Origin: Anas platyrhynchos
Lineage: Eukaryota; Chordata; Aves; Anseriformes; Anatidae
DNA: 64,000 nt
Assembly (NCBI RefSeq): GCF_047663525.1
Contig: NC_092602.1
Location: forward strand, 2,301,501 to 2,365,500
Reading direction: 5' to 3'
Part shown: positions 20,901 through 48,319 of the stretch, piece after piece
Layout of the letters: each line of letters opens with the position of its first letter
How positions within the stretch are numbered: the stretch's first letter is position 1
Notes under the pieces: generated by a model
The model's database searches: none
Seen by the model: the letters and a program-made list of their open reading frames with translations, nothing else
What the model was told of the DNA's origin: nothing
Made by a program: the position numbers and the translations under genes

Positions 20901-22403
20901 CAGATTTGGAAATCCTCGATGCCAGACCCAGCTGGAGAGCACCAGGAAGATGGGCAGGACATCGCTGCGGGGTCCGAAAGGGAAGCCCCTTCCCTGCCCA
21001 GCCCCGTGGCTCTGTGTCAGCTCAGGGCCGAGCCGGGCAGCCTGGGAGCAGGCAGGGGGTACAGCCTGGTTTAGAAGAGCTATTTCCAATTAATCACTGC
21101 TGATTACCATCCCGTGCAGTGCTCCGGATCAGGACTAAGAACACGTTATTAGTTGAGCGTGCTCTGGAAGTGGCTTAAGGCGACTGAGGATTGGCCTATA
21201 TAAGATCACTCAGGGAAACTATTTTGAATTAACATTTAAAGGCAATTAATTAAACTGCTGCTTGGGTGTTCCGCACCATCTGCGTTCGGTTTCTCTTATT
21301 TTATTGTATTGTATTTTCAAAATCAAATGACGACTGCTCCATTGCTGGGTAGGGCATGGGCATGGGAGGAAAGGATCTTGGGGGACCCCCAAACCCCAGG
21401 AAAAGCAGGACACCGGGGTGAACCTGCCTGGAGGAACCACAGCCCTGCTGCTGCCTGGCATGTTTTTTTGGGACAGTCCCAGACCTTTTTGTCTCCCAGA
21501 CCTTGGATTTACAGGAGAGGTTTGAGCACCCCAGGGTGCTCCAACAGCACCCGCAGCACTGGGAAAGAAACTGAGTGCACTGACTGCTCTCCTTCTGGCT
21601 CGGTGATGTTAAAGCCCGTGTAAATAGGTGGCAGCATGAGGCATTAGCGTGGCCAAAAGGTGGCAAATGACAGCCACGGATTATTAGGGCTGCCCCTGCT
21701 CAAGCATGGCACGGTGGCTGCGTGGCAGGAGCAGAAAACCACGGCAGGGGCAGCTGCAGGTCGGTGCTGGGGCCAGGCAGGGCTCCTTCAGCACGAGCCT
21801 GGCTGGAGAGAAACCATCCCGGCAGAGCCTCCTGCAGCCTTCTGCTTTGATTTAGGACGTGTCTCCCAGTAATTACCCTGCCTCGGCCCTGCCATTTTTC
21901 CGAGGCGATATTTCAGAGCAGGGCACGCTGAGAATAGCCGCTTCCCCAGCCTGCCGCCGGCACCTCAGCCCTTCCCCGAAGGAGGAACAGATTGTTCTGA
22001 ACAGTCTGGTCCATTTGCCATTTATACGAGCTGGCTGGGCTTGCTGTTTATTGCCGCTCACTCAGCAGCTGAGCTTTTGCAAGACGGGAGCCGGCGGCTG
22101 CCTCCCCTCCTGCCAGCCCTCGCTCCGTGCCCCCTGTCGCAAGCCCGAGGCTTTTTGAGGGACATGGGCTGGTTTTGGGAACAGGCGGTTGTTACTTAAG
22201 AGCTGGTCTAAATTAAAGCTTTATTAAGCAAATCCCAAGGGGTCGGGTTGAATATTTCTCTTAGTGCAAGTCTGGAGGGGCTCCCAAGGAAACGCAGAGG
22301 TGATGCTAATGGGAGTGGGGTTACGAGGAGCCCGGCTGGGTTCTGCTCTGTTAGCTCACATCCATGGGGCTGGTTGAGAAGGAACCTGCACAGCTTGGGG
22401 TCG

Positions 22404-22483
22404 GGTTGGAAGACAGGGATGGTTTTTCATCCTGTTGCTGTCAGGTTGGAAGACAGAGCCGGTTTCTCACCCTGCTGCTGACA
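22404..22483. repeat. 40-bp tandem duplication
   Basis: Two adjacent 40-bp copies beginning GGTTGGAAGACAG, differing at a handful of positions. Non-coding. Confidence 0.85.
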
Positions 22484-22609
22484 GGGACCTGCCCACGCCT
22501 GGGCTGGGTGTGTGGGACCGTCCAGCCCCGTGTGCTCCCTGCTTTCACAGCAGCCCCTTCCCCAGGAGGGACAGCAGGGGTGGCACGGCCAGGGAGGGCT
22601 GTGCTGGCC

Positions 22610-22666
22610 AGGGCACAGGGACACGGGGATGCAGGGACACAGGGACACAGGGACAGAAGGACACAT
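22610..22666. repeat. GGGACACA minisatellite
   Basis: About six degenerate 8-10 bp units of GGGACACA, some with an inserted GGATGCA. Non-coding. Confidence 0.75.
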
Positions 22667-25662
22667 TCACCCCAAGCCTGCTCGGGTGGGAGGAGAGGAG
22701 CAGGAGGCAGCAGAGCTGCACCAGTTGCTTGGCAACTCCCCTGCAGATCCATCCTGCCAAAAAACCCTTTTTTTCCATCACCGATGCCCCATCCTTCAGC
22801 CGTCCTTCCAGCTGCACCCGGCTTCCTCGAGCCTCCAAAGTTCCTGGTTAAACCTGGCCTGAAAATCCAGCTCGCTCTGCTGGCACTGCCCAGCACCTGC
22901 AGTCTTTGAGGGAAGTCTCCATCACCAGGCTTCTCCTTCTCCATGTCTGTGCTACCACTTTCCAAAAAGCCTCCGTGCTCCATCAGTGGCCACGTGGCTC
23001 CATCAAGGGCTGAGAACAAGGGAGAAATGGCAACAGGACAAATGCAGCCCTCAGAAATAGGGGTGTGCAGCATTTCACCGCCCCCCTCCTGACCCAAGAG
23101 GTGCTGATGCTGGCTCAGGACCTGCCCGCCCTGACGCTGGATTTGGGGCTGCTGCAGGGGGTGCTGGTGTGGAACTGGGGGACCAGGATTTGTTCCTGCT
23201 TCACGGGTTTTATCACCCGTGAGCAGCAGGAGCCACGGTGGCAGCAGGTCCTGCAGGAGCCCAGGGTCACCGTCACCACCAGGGCAGGCTGAGGCATCCA
23301 AAAATCTCATCACCCCCCCCACGCCTTGGCATTAGCTGTCTCGTGTGGGATCCGATCGTTCTGCTCGCAGCTAATGGAGGGGTGAGGTTCCTCGAGGAAA
23401 ACAAAGCGGTCTCAGCCTGACAAAGCTTTGCTCTCCTGGATTGTTTTATTTTTTTTTATTTTTTTTTTCCACTGGCTGGAATTTTCCTCTTGGCAGCGCT
23501 GCCACCAGCCCTTCTCCTCCGGGGCGGGAGGGGAACGCGGCCCGCTGATTTTACACGCCGAGTTTAGCTGGGGCTAATGATATGCTGGTTGGGTTTCTAT
23601 AGATTCGCAGGTCATTTCGCAAACAGGAATTAATCCTGACAACGCAGCTGCAAGGAAACGGCGATTTTATTGTTCCCGGTTCAGAGAGGGGGAAACCGAG
23701 ACGCGGGGCGTGAACGCATTTCACAGGGGTGCAGAGAAAGCAGGCGATGAAGGCAGGGAGCAAACCAGGGTGCCGAAAGCCTTTCCGCTTCTCGCAGCGC
23801 CGCAGAGCATCCTTCCCACACAAAGCCGCTCGCTTGCATCATTTTACACCAGCCCGAAATGTAACTGGCTTTTTATATTTAGCTACCGGCTCCTGCAAAG
23901 GGACATTATATAACAGCCCTCGAGTGTGGCATTTTATAATTTACCAGCTCAACTTGTGCTGCTTCTAGAAACCTGCCTGTGCTCCCCGGCTCCTCTCAGA
24001 GCCCTCTCCTGCCTCCCTCAGAGCCAAAAAAAATGTTCCATCAGGCTCCCACCTGCGGCTGTAGGGCCACACGGGACACCAGCCCCCGGCCCCACGAGGC
24101 TCGTTGTCTCTCCAGCAATTAGTGCTGTCGCCAGCTCCATTTTCATCACCGAATTCTTGCTCCTGCGTGGAGAAGAAGGGAGGTAGCTGGATGCATCCAT
24201 GCTGGTGGAAAATCCTCTCCGGGTTGCAAAACCATCTAATGGGCTCTGAAATCCCCGGGTGGGAGATTGAGAGCATCCCTATGGGCTCCGCAAGGCATCC
24301 TGCAGAGTGATATGGAAAAAATCAGTGTTCCCAAAGCTGGGCATGTGGGGGTGACCTCCCGGGAAGGAGAGCATCTCATTGAGCCCTAGGAAACAGCAGG
24401 AAGGGGACGGTGTGTGACTCAGGGAGGGACGAGGAAATGGCCAGAATGATCAAATCCTGAGCTGGAAACGCCTTATTGCTAAAAATACACATCCAGCCCG
24501 TTACGGTGCACGGGGCTGCCTCCAGCCCGGGAGGTTGAGTTTCAGTCACATCACTGAGGATCATCGTCAAGCAGGTGGAAGAGGAGAGCATTAATTAATC
24601 ACACGCCCAATGGGATGGGCTGGAGAGGACCCAGCTGCAGCGAGCGAAGGATTTAAGGCTTCGCTCCGTGCTCCTGCAGCCTGAAAGACCCCAGAGCAGG
24701 ACCATGAAAAGCAGGGAGATGCGTGAGGGACCAGACCCACGGGACGAAACCCACATTAACCAAAGGGCTATAAAAAGAAAAGGAAGAAGAGAAGCAAAGC
24801 TTTTTGGCCCAGCGCATGCGGCACACGAGGACCGGCTGCGTTCCCCTCATCCTGGCCGCTTGCACCCCTGCTCTTTCCAATCCTTCCCGGTGCTGCAGGC
24901 AGCTCGGCAGAGCCATTTCCCCGAGTGAGTCACGGTGCTTCGCCTTTGCACTGGATTTCCTCCCCGCTTCCTCGTGCACGTCTGTGTCTGAGGGGCTGGG
25001 GCAGCTCGCTCCGCTGCCTGTGCCTGGGAGGAGGCTGCGGCGCACACCCTGGGTTGTAAAGACGCCTGATAAAGATAAATGCACCCCGATGAGGAATGTC
25101 AGTGCATTTCTTTCTGGGAGGCGAGCTCCAGGTGAGCATCTCTTCCCCCGTGGACCGACCCCGAGGGCAAGGACATCCAGGGGACTGCAGGGTCGTGGAT
25201 TTAAGGCTGTGCCTTCGCCTCCTGCTTGGCACCTGCTTCGAGGCACAAAAGGCAGCAGGGGCAGGGCTGTGCATCCTGGTGCTGTGGGGACAGGGGTGAA
25301 GATCTTCCACTGAGCAAGCCAAAATCCCCTTCCACTGGCTGCCCAGTTTGGCACAAAGCACATAAATGTGCAGGGGACGAGGAGGGTGAGCAGCAAGAAG
25401 CTTCTTCCTCCGTGCACCCCACCAGTGGGGACACGGAGCGGGGCCACCAGGCAGCGTGGCTCAGGTTGGGAGACATTCACCTGAGCAGCCCGAATTTAGA
25501 AGGTCATGGAAAGAAGAAGAACAGAGGGAATGGTGGCTGCCTGCCTTGCTTGAGCCCGAAACATGTGGGGAAAGCTCTCCGGGTCACCACGTGCTGTGGC
25601 TTTCCTTCCTCGGCCGGGGAAGGGCAGTGACCTTGCCGCCGGCTGCGCCTCCGGCGTGCCAA

Positions 25663-25716
25663 AAAAGGGAGAAAAGTCTGGCTTTTTGCGGCCACAAAAG
25701 GGAGAAAAGTCTGGCT
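25663..25716. repeat. 33-bp offset duplication
   Basis: An identical 21-bp block starting AAAAGGGAGAAAAG occurs at 25663-25683 and 25696-25716, implying a local 33-bp duplication. Confidence 0.85.
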
Positions 25717-25833
25717 GAGAAATGCAGCTTCCCTTTTTAGAGAATAATGGAATCTGCTACGTTTCTGCTGAAACCCTTCCAAAGGGCCAGGTGGGACTTT
25801 TTCTAGAGATACCTAAATAAAACTGCTTATTTC

Positions 25834-25877
25834 AAGAAAAAAAGAAAAAGAAAGAAAGAAAGGGGAAAAAAAAAAGC
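25834..25877. repeat. A/G-rich simple repeat
   Basis: A run of AAAG/AAAAG units ending in a G4A10 stretch; a low-complexity purine tract. Confidence 0.8.
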
Positions 25878-28800
25878 TCTGGCATGAATCCCACACTGAG
25901 CAAGACATCTCACTGCAGTTGCACCAAAAAAGGCAGTCGGTCCCACCAGCACTGCCCTTCGATTGCCTCCAGAAGGCAGGGATCCGAAGCAAAGAGTGAA
26001 TTTCAGCTGCCCCGAGGCTCTCCGCTGGCCGATATGTTACCAAGGGACAAACCTTCAGGAGAAGCAACGTTGGAGGCTGCAGCGTGCGGGTGCGTGGGCT
26101 TGGCTGACCCCACGAGGGTTTCTCCACCTCTGTTCTTCTCCAGGAGCTCGCCCAGGAGGTCCACAGAAGCTGTGGTGGTTCGAGTGCCTCCCCCATATAA
26201 AACCTGCAGCCCCCATGAGGAATAAACCCAAACCAACCAAACTCAGAGCCCCGGAGAGCATCCCCTGGAGGGACATGGCTTTGGGAACAGGATGCAATGA
26301 TGCATTTGAACCCTAAATGCATCCTCAATCACCCAAAGCTGTTCTGGTTGCAGGGTGGACACTTTCCTTTGCTTTTTTTCCTTCTTTTCAATGCAGGAAA
26401 CAAACTGCCCATGCCCAGAGCCGTTTGTTATAGGGCAGAAGCAAACCTCCAGCCTTAAACCTCACCTCACTACGGCCTCAGCCTGGCCTTGAGCGCAGCG
26501 CTGAGCTCCTGCTGCTCACACACACACAGCATGCCCCTAGTGCAAACAAGGCGTCTATTTTTAAAAGGCAAAAACCACGTGGAGCATAAAGCACGGAGGG
26601 AAAGAAAGGGAAAAGTGAGCTCCTGAAGGGACTGGAACAACAGTGGCAACTTTCCAAGTCCCCCCTTCCACGCTTTAATTTTTCCGACTCCGCGGTCTCG
26701 CTCGCCGCCCCGCAGCCGACGTCTGCACGGAGGCATTTGCGTAAAAGCCCGATTTATTGGCTAACAACCACCATTGTGTACACGACTGTCCACAGCCCTT
26801 GGATTTATCACCTCACCTGAACCCAAACTCGGGTGATTTAGCACCGGAGGAGCCCGGGGGGGGATCCTGGCTCCACCGCTTTGGGTTTGTGCAGCAGTTT
26901 GGTGATGGGATCGCAGCTCCCCAGGCTGCAAAGCGAGGTCAAAAATAAAACCATGGCTCAGCTCTACTCCAGTTGAAGATTTCATATGAATGAAATCAGA
27001 TGAATATCTACTCCCTCAGCCGGATAATTACCGTTAATTACCCAGGCTTGAACTGCCCGGGGGTGGGAGATGCTGTGTGGCACCCCAGTGGCCGTCCCGC
27101 TGGGCCACTCGGCTGCAGACCTCGTCCATCCCCATTCCCCAGGGATTTTGGCAGCAGAGAGGAAGCCCCAGGACAAGGCAGCCGCTCGCAGCGGTGTGTC
27201 CGAGTGGTGTGGACAGACCAGAAGGGCATCCAGGGATCAAAGTTGGCTCCAGCCACGCTTTCCTCCAAATCCTTTTGTGCAGGTTTTAGCGCAACCTTAC
27301 GTAACAGCAGCCCGGCTCCTGAAAATCTGCCAGCCTCGCTCAAAGCGAGCAGAAAGGAGGAGGTGGGAAGAGAAACAAATAAATAAGCACACGTGGCAGC
27401 TGCCTCCCCAGCAGACTCTGCACATAAGCCAGGTGCAGGGCAGCGGGCAGCGGGACTGCTCGGGATGTTCGGGACCATCAGGGGAAACAAAAAACAGGGC
27501 AGAAAATGAAGTCAGGTACCCCGGCTGCCCTCTGAATGACTGTCCTTTGTCCTGGGCCTGGGGAGGTTTTGGAGCACCAGCCATTGGGAAGCCTGCAGGC
27601 ACCTGTGGGGAGGATGTCCCATGTTTTATCTGCATTTCTGAAGCCCCAGGGCAGTCGGGGTACCCAACACAAGAGGTCTCTTCCTTGCTCCTGCCTCTCG
27701 TGTTCAGCGATGCGTCGCCCACAGAGGCAAAGCTGACATTTGACCAAGAACAAATCAGCAAAGCCTCTTCTTATTTCCACTTTCCCGCTCCCCTGGCAGC
27801 TCTCCTGCTCCTCCTTTCTCATCGGTTTTAATTAGAGAAGCAGCTCATCCATGAAGCCGAGTTCTGCCAGGGTAAAAGCAGGGGAAGCGAAGAGAAAAAG
27901 CAAACCGTGCTCACCCCACCACGGACCAGCTGACAAAGGGCTGTGAACCCTTTGCAGTCTGTGCAGCTGGATGCCACGTGCGTTTTTCCCTTTCCCCCTC
28001 CACGAATGGCTCAGCTGAACCCCACGGAGACCTGTGAGGGCTTCCCAGCTGCTTATGAAACTCAGGCTTTGGTGGAGCGTGGCGGTTCCTGGCCGGCGAG
28101 GGAAGAAGACAGAGGCTCTGCTCCCTGCCAAAGCAGCATCAAGCGAGCTGCTGCGGCTGCTCTCCACTAAAAGTAGGACAAATCCTCCTTCAGCCCCATT
28201 TCGGCTCTTTTTCTGAGCGATGGCTGGAGCAGACACCTGCCCAGGGGTGCTCAGTGCGGGTAGGACACGCCGATCGGCTGCTTCCCCGAGTGGTTTTTGT
28301 GCCTGGCCCAGGCTGAAATCCAGGTTCAGATACAAAACCCCCAGACAGGGTGCGACATGCTATGTTGGCTCAATCCAAATGGCTACAGCAGGGAAAATCC
28401 TACCGTGGTCTCTGCTACATCAGAATAAAAAGTGACTTAGGACATTTTTATAAGAGAAGGACTTTACCGTCAGCATTTTTGCCACTACGAACCTTCCCAA
28501 ACTCCCCAGCTGAAGATTTTTCCATCCAACAATGCCTTTCAGCAGAAACCCATGAAGTATGTCAACTTTGACCAAAAAAAAAAAAAAAAAAAAGAGACGT
28601 AGGAGGGGAAGAATGGCAAATCGCATTTTTCTCGTGTCAAAATAGCCTGTCTCGAGATTTTCTGAGCAGAATCCTTTCACATGTTTTAACCAAAAAAAAA
28701 GTGATTTTGACGAACTTGCGATGGACTTGTCATTGTTGCTGACAGGTTCCCTGGGTGGGAGGTGCAGATGGAAACCAGCTGTTGGGAGCGTGAAACGTTT

Positions 28801-29562
28801 GGCTGGGTGGAAATCAAGGCCTGGGTCCCACGTGCAGGGTGTAGAGGTGATGAGAAGAGAGCGTGAGGAGCTCTCTGGAAGGCATCCTGCCGCTGCCCCT
28901 CTGGGCATGGGGCTTCGCACGTGGTGGAGTCCTTGGAGGAGCAGCACAAAGCCCCGAGCTCCTCACCGCGTCCCGCACGGCGGAGCTGCCTGCCGGCGGT
29001 CTGCATGTTTTGGTGCTCAAGGGAGATCGCAGCACGGCGTGTTTGGTAAATAAAACATGACACTAAGAAAACACCTGACTCTGCGTCATCGGCTCCCTGC
29101 CGAACAGGGCACGTACCCCTGCGTCTCCAGATCCGCCTCGTGGCTTTGCCCATCTGCTCTTTTATCTCACAAAATCACCGCTGCCTTCCCCAGAACTCTG
29201 CAGCGTCTGAGATTTGGGGGGCAGCGAAATATTTTAGCCATCGGAGGCAAGAAGCAGGCGTACAAAGTTTATCTGGATCGCAACGGCCTGATATCTGGAC
29301 GCACGCAGTAGGAGTTATGAAAACAGTGAAATCGTGGCTGGGCATCTGGTTAGGAAAAATAACATCTGACCCACGAGTCACACCGCCTTTGTTTTTCCAG
29401 TGCTGAACAGCCCGTGTAGATCTTTGTCTGAAATGTACACAAACACACCAAATTTCACGGACTTAGCAAATATGTAATCTAAGGAAGGGGAAGCGTGGGC
29501 GACTTGCATTTCTTAGGATCCACCTACATAGTGGAATAAAATAAGGAGCTTTATACATTAGC

Positions 29563-29596
29563 TGTGTATATATACATGTGTATGTGTGTATATATA
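29563..29596. repeat. 34-bp alternating pyrimidine-purine (TG/TA/CA) tract
   Basis: An unbroken alternation of pyrimidine and purine made of TG, TA and CA steps, with further TG/TA-rich sequence to about 29745. Such tracts can adopt Z-DNA or extrude cruciforms. It lies in the AT-rich island of the intergenic region. Confidence 0.8.
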
Positions 29597-32134
29597 GGGT
29601 ATGTCCATGTAATGTTACACACGTAGTATATGTACGTGCATGTATTATGGATAAGTATGTAGAGAATAATAATGAAATGCTCCTTATTTTGCTACTGCAT
29701 GTAGGTGGGTATTATATATATGGTATCTATATTTTTATACATAGCCAGATTATGAGCAACTGTACAATAAACAAAGTGGCATGCGCAAGAGATAGTGAGG
29801 ACAACTCAGTGGGGAAAGATATTTTACACCAAGGCTTCCAAGGAATGTTACCCAAGCTGTGATTTATTTGTGGAGTTTCAGGGGGGAGGGAGGAAAAGAC
29901 ACAGAGGTCTCAGAGCTGCGAGCAAGATAAATCGTACATCATCATGTATTTAGCAAACTAGAACACAAACTGTGGAGAAACACAGAAAGGGCGGGGATAT
30001 GCGAACCGGGAGCTTCAGAATTATCGAACGCTTCGAGCCTGTGCACAGAGTTTAAGGACGAAGGGATTTCCCTGATTGTTCCCCTTCTCGAAATAAATCG
30101 TTATTGTGAGCAACACTGGAGCAGAAAATAGTTTCAGGTTATTTATAACACCTTGGCTGTGTCCCCTTTTCTAATCAGAGAAGCTGCTGTGGGGCAAGGC
30201 TTGTTATTTTCAGCAGAGAAAAATTAGCTTATTAAAACGATAACTCTGCGGTGGCATTTTAACATCTCAGCTTTGTCTCGGAGTTTACTGCTGTTAGGTA
30301 AGGGCTCTTATTTTTTGTGTCTACATAGCAAAAATGTAAATGCAAAAGACTGCGTGCAAAAACCAGGCCCCCTCTGAACAGGACACCAAGCACTCGCAGC
30401 GAGCACTGGGGCCTGGGCGCGGAGCCGCAGGGAGGAGGGTTGGTTATCGAGGTGATGACAGGGCCTTGACAGATCTGCCTTCATCTGTCACTTCCCTCCT
30501 TTCCCCTCGGCTATGCCTCTTTTAACACGAACTGGCGGTGCTTTGGACCTTGCTTGATTTGGTTCATCAAGTGAGATGCATTCCTTGCCCTGACCAGTTT
30601 CGTTTGAAGGGCTGGATCCTTCCTTTCAGAAGTACGATGATCCCGTGAGGATCCTATAGAAGCAAACGTCCTGGGTGGCATTTTGGAAGGTGCTGAGCTC
30701 TCCCCATCCACCCTGTTTCATTAAAAGGAGTGAAGGGGACTCAGCACCCCACAAAAGGTGCTCTGGTCCCCACAGGACTCATCCCCAGAGAGGAGCCAGG
30801 GGAGAAGGGGCAGCAGCTGAAGGGCATGATAAAATGAAGACAAGGAAAATAAGGACGGAAAGGTTTCTCGGGAAACACAGGACCAATTTCTCTTTTTTGA
30901 ATAATTCAGTTAAATCCAAGAGAATAACTAGCTCTGCAAAAGTTGAAAGGATTTGCAAGAGAAAGAAAGCAAAAGAGCTGAGAGGCCGTTCCCTGAGAAG
31001 GTGCAGCACAAAAATAGATGTAAATCTGCAAGTGCTGTCACGTTGAAGTAAATCTGAAGTAACTCTATTGTCTTCAACAGGGTTACTTTGGGCTTACACC
31101 AGCGTGACTGAGATTAGCGTTATCGGCTGGGGCGTGCTCATTACAAGAAGCATTGGCTCAGGGAAGTGGAGCATTTTGAAGCTTCGTTTTGCGGCACATA
31201 AAACCCCTGAGTTTCAGATAGTGTCTGGCCATATGTCCTCTTATCTCCTTCCACCCGCCAGACCGAAGGTGTGCTGAGACGGCGACTCCTTCGTGTTATC
31301 GCCCTCGGGGACCTGAACTCTGCTCCGGCGCCGCCACGGCAGCCAGCGGTTATAGATGTTATACAGCTGTCACCGTGAGGCACGGTGGCAGCAATCGGCA
31401 CAGGGAGGGGAGAAGAGGTTGACGCAGCCATCCCCGCCATTTAAAGCGGGAGGAAATAAAGCCATTAAATAGTCATCCATCAGAGATGCGACCCAAACAG
31501 GGGGAAAGGCCCGCACAGCCCATCTCCTTCCCAGATGCAATCTGATTTACGAGAGGCGCCTCATTTAATTGCTTGTGGCCAAGCCTGTGCTATACTCAGG
31601 ACAAAATAATAACAGAAACGTGAAATAAAATGGCCAGGCGCTCCTGAAGGAGCCCGCCAATTTCTCTGGTGAGGCTCCTTATGGATTTCCAGGTGCTATA
31701 CAGTTGCCCTTTGGAGCTGTGTGGGGAGAGGTGTGTCTGAGGTTACACAGAGCTGCACCCGCTGGGGAAGATGCCAGCTGCTGGCATGTTTTGGGTGACA
31801 TTCATCCTATTTTAGGGCTGGGAAGCGGCTGGTCTGTGGCAGGCACCTGCACCCCTCATGGGTCACAGGCACGTGGCGCCATGAGGCAGCAGCCCTGACA
31901 GGAGACACACCCCAACCTCCCTCCATCGGGACACACACAGAACAGCCTGCAGCTCCCAAACACGGCCCGGTTCCAACAAACCGAGGCCGGGGCGGTCACG
32001 GTGTCCCTCATAACACCGGGGAACCGGCTGCCACCCCGCACTATTTCCCCTCCCGCTCGGCGGAAGGATCCAGCGAAGGTGGCCTCGGAGCCGCAGCACG
32101 CGCCCCGCCTCCGCCGCGCTCTTCCCGCCCGGCC

Positions 32135-32216
32135 TATAAAGGGCTTCCGGTGAGGCGCCGCGCGCTCGCGGTATCCTTGCGCCGGCCGAGCCCGCTGAGG
32201 AGACGGCGGCCATTTT
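32135..32216 (+). promoter_or_regulatory. PPP1CC: PPP1CC promoter: TATA box and YY1-like site in CpG island
   Basis: TATAAA lies at 32135-32140 in a CpG-dense stretch (about 32030-32700). Initiation would be near 32165. GCGGCCATTTTG around 32206-32217 fits a YY1 site just inside the transcript, the arrangement common in housekeeping genes. The 5' UTR would be about 275 nt, purine-rich and GC-rich. Confidence 0.65.
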
Positions 32217-32442
32217 GTGGGGGCGCCGGGGCTCAGCCGAGCGCGGCGGCTGAGGAGAGGAGAAAAGAGAGGAGAGAAGTGGGGGGAGGCGGCGGCAGCG
32301 GGCTCGGAGCTGAGAGGAAGGAAGAAAGCAGGGAGCGGGCAGGGGCCGGCGGCACGGGGCGAGCGGAGGAGCCGGGCCCTGCCGAGCGGCGAGCTGAGGG
32401 AGGGGAGCGGCGGGGAGGGGTCCGCCGGGCCGCTGCGAGGCG

Positions 32443-47125
<14,683 letters not shown>

Positions 47126-47698
47126 TCAATGTGGCACTGCCTTGTTCGGACTTGTATTATAGTATATAACCTCCATTTTTAAAACTGTAATGTGTACTGT
47201 TCAGCTTGCTCAAAATAGATAATGTGTTTGTGGTTTCCCTTTTGATTTGATGAATGGCATTTGCTGGTTGTAACAGCAAATGAAAGATTTTTCTCCCTCC
47301 CAGAAAAGGTTTTAAAATTTCCTTTCGTTGGTGTTACAGCTGTACACTCCGCAGCATCTTATCCTGTCATTATGGGTAATTGTACAACTGACTTTCTGAA
47401 TCTGTACAATGAGTAGTGTAAATGCTTGTTTTCTTTAGGATCTAAAGAGGGCACTAGTGTGCTGTGAGAGTAGAAATTTGTTACTGTTGGAAATGACATA
47501 CTGTTTATACAAACCACTGTGAACTTTTTTTACGTTGAAATTTGTTTTAAAGGGATTGCTTTTCTTTTAATGTCTTGTCATGTACACGTCAGTTTTATTG
47601 CTGTCAACATTAGGAATAACCTTCAACCTTCCCAGCATCACTGGTATGATGTATATTTAATGAAAACACACATCCCTCTCCATATACTTTCAATGTCA

Positions 47699-47704
47699 AT
47701 TAAA
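47699..47704 (+). terminator. PPP1CC: possible proximal PPP1CC poly(A) signal ATTAAA
   Basis: An ATTAAA variant about 570 bp after the stop codon. Use would give a shorter 3' UTR isoform. Confidence 0.4.
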
Positions 47705-48292
47705 GCCATTATTTTAAGTTTCTTTCCTGAAGCCAAAGTTCGCTTAGAAAACTGTACGTACACAACCCACCACCCTGAGCTGGGAGTTGGCAGGGCTCTC
47801 CATTCATGCCTTCCTCTTGGAGGAAAAAAAGGAAGTCTCGACTTGAAATAGCAAGTAGAAATGCTGTGCTGTTAGTTCTGTTCATGGCAAAAGTAAACAC
47901 ATTTTTGTACAGTTTCTGTATGTTCTATCAAGTGGACCTTTTTACAGTTGCATCAGTCCTGTGGCAGCCAGGGTCAGAAGGCTGGAAGTTAAGGAAAATG
48001 GTTCTAAGATCTGCCTGAATGGTTTTGTGAATTTTGGCCTAGAGACTTTGTTTTACAAAGAAGCCTAGAAAATAGCTTGATGAGCCAACCAGAGGCATTG
48101 ATCTTGAGCACCAGTTTATACAAATCTCTCACGGTATCTTGTTTTTTAAAAACTGTTAATCTTTTTTGAACAGATGACAGTGTACAATACCATGTAGTGA
48201 AAATCACTTATTAAATGAAGAAATTGTTAAATCTTCTCAGTGTCGGTTTATCACAACTATCACTCCTGCTATCAGAGGACCTGACTTAGAGA

Positions 48293-48298
48293 AATAAA
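48293..48298 (+). terminator. PPP1CC: PPP1CC poly(A) signal AATAAA
   Basis: Canonical AATAAA about 1.17 kb after the stop codon, followed by a T/G-rich region. The implied transcript length of about 2.4 kb matches the vertebrate mRNA. Confidence 0.65.
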
Positions 48299-48319
48299 TC
48301 GGTCTGGAAATCCACACAT

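Larger units (their letters stand above)
17912..32100. other. CCDC63-PPP1CC intergenic region, no gene supported
   Basis: About 14 kb without exons I can defend. Composition swings between GC-rich blocks and AT-rich islands (about 19810-19960, 21090-21320, 29400-30330). Open frames of 200-290 codons on both strands at about 22.4-23.3, 24.7-25.5 and 27.1-27.8 kb have no domain, no conserved-looking segment and no splice coherence. Homopolymers include a C run followed by an A run (about 19976-20004), T runs near 23445-23470 and an A run near 28574-28593. Regulatory DNA or non-coding RNA may be present. Confidence 0.45.

Noticed and set aside
22441-23322. 293-codon minus-strand open frame.
   Set aside because: No domain, low-complexity composition, crosses a minisatellite and competes with open frames on the other strand; typical for GC-rich bird DNA.
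24653-25480. 275-codon minus-strand open frame.
   Set aside because: No recognisable family, no splice or start context, and other frames are open over the same stretch.
27070-27831. 253-codon plus-strand open frame.
   Set aside because: No domain or conserved-looking motif; antisense frames of similar length exist.
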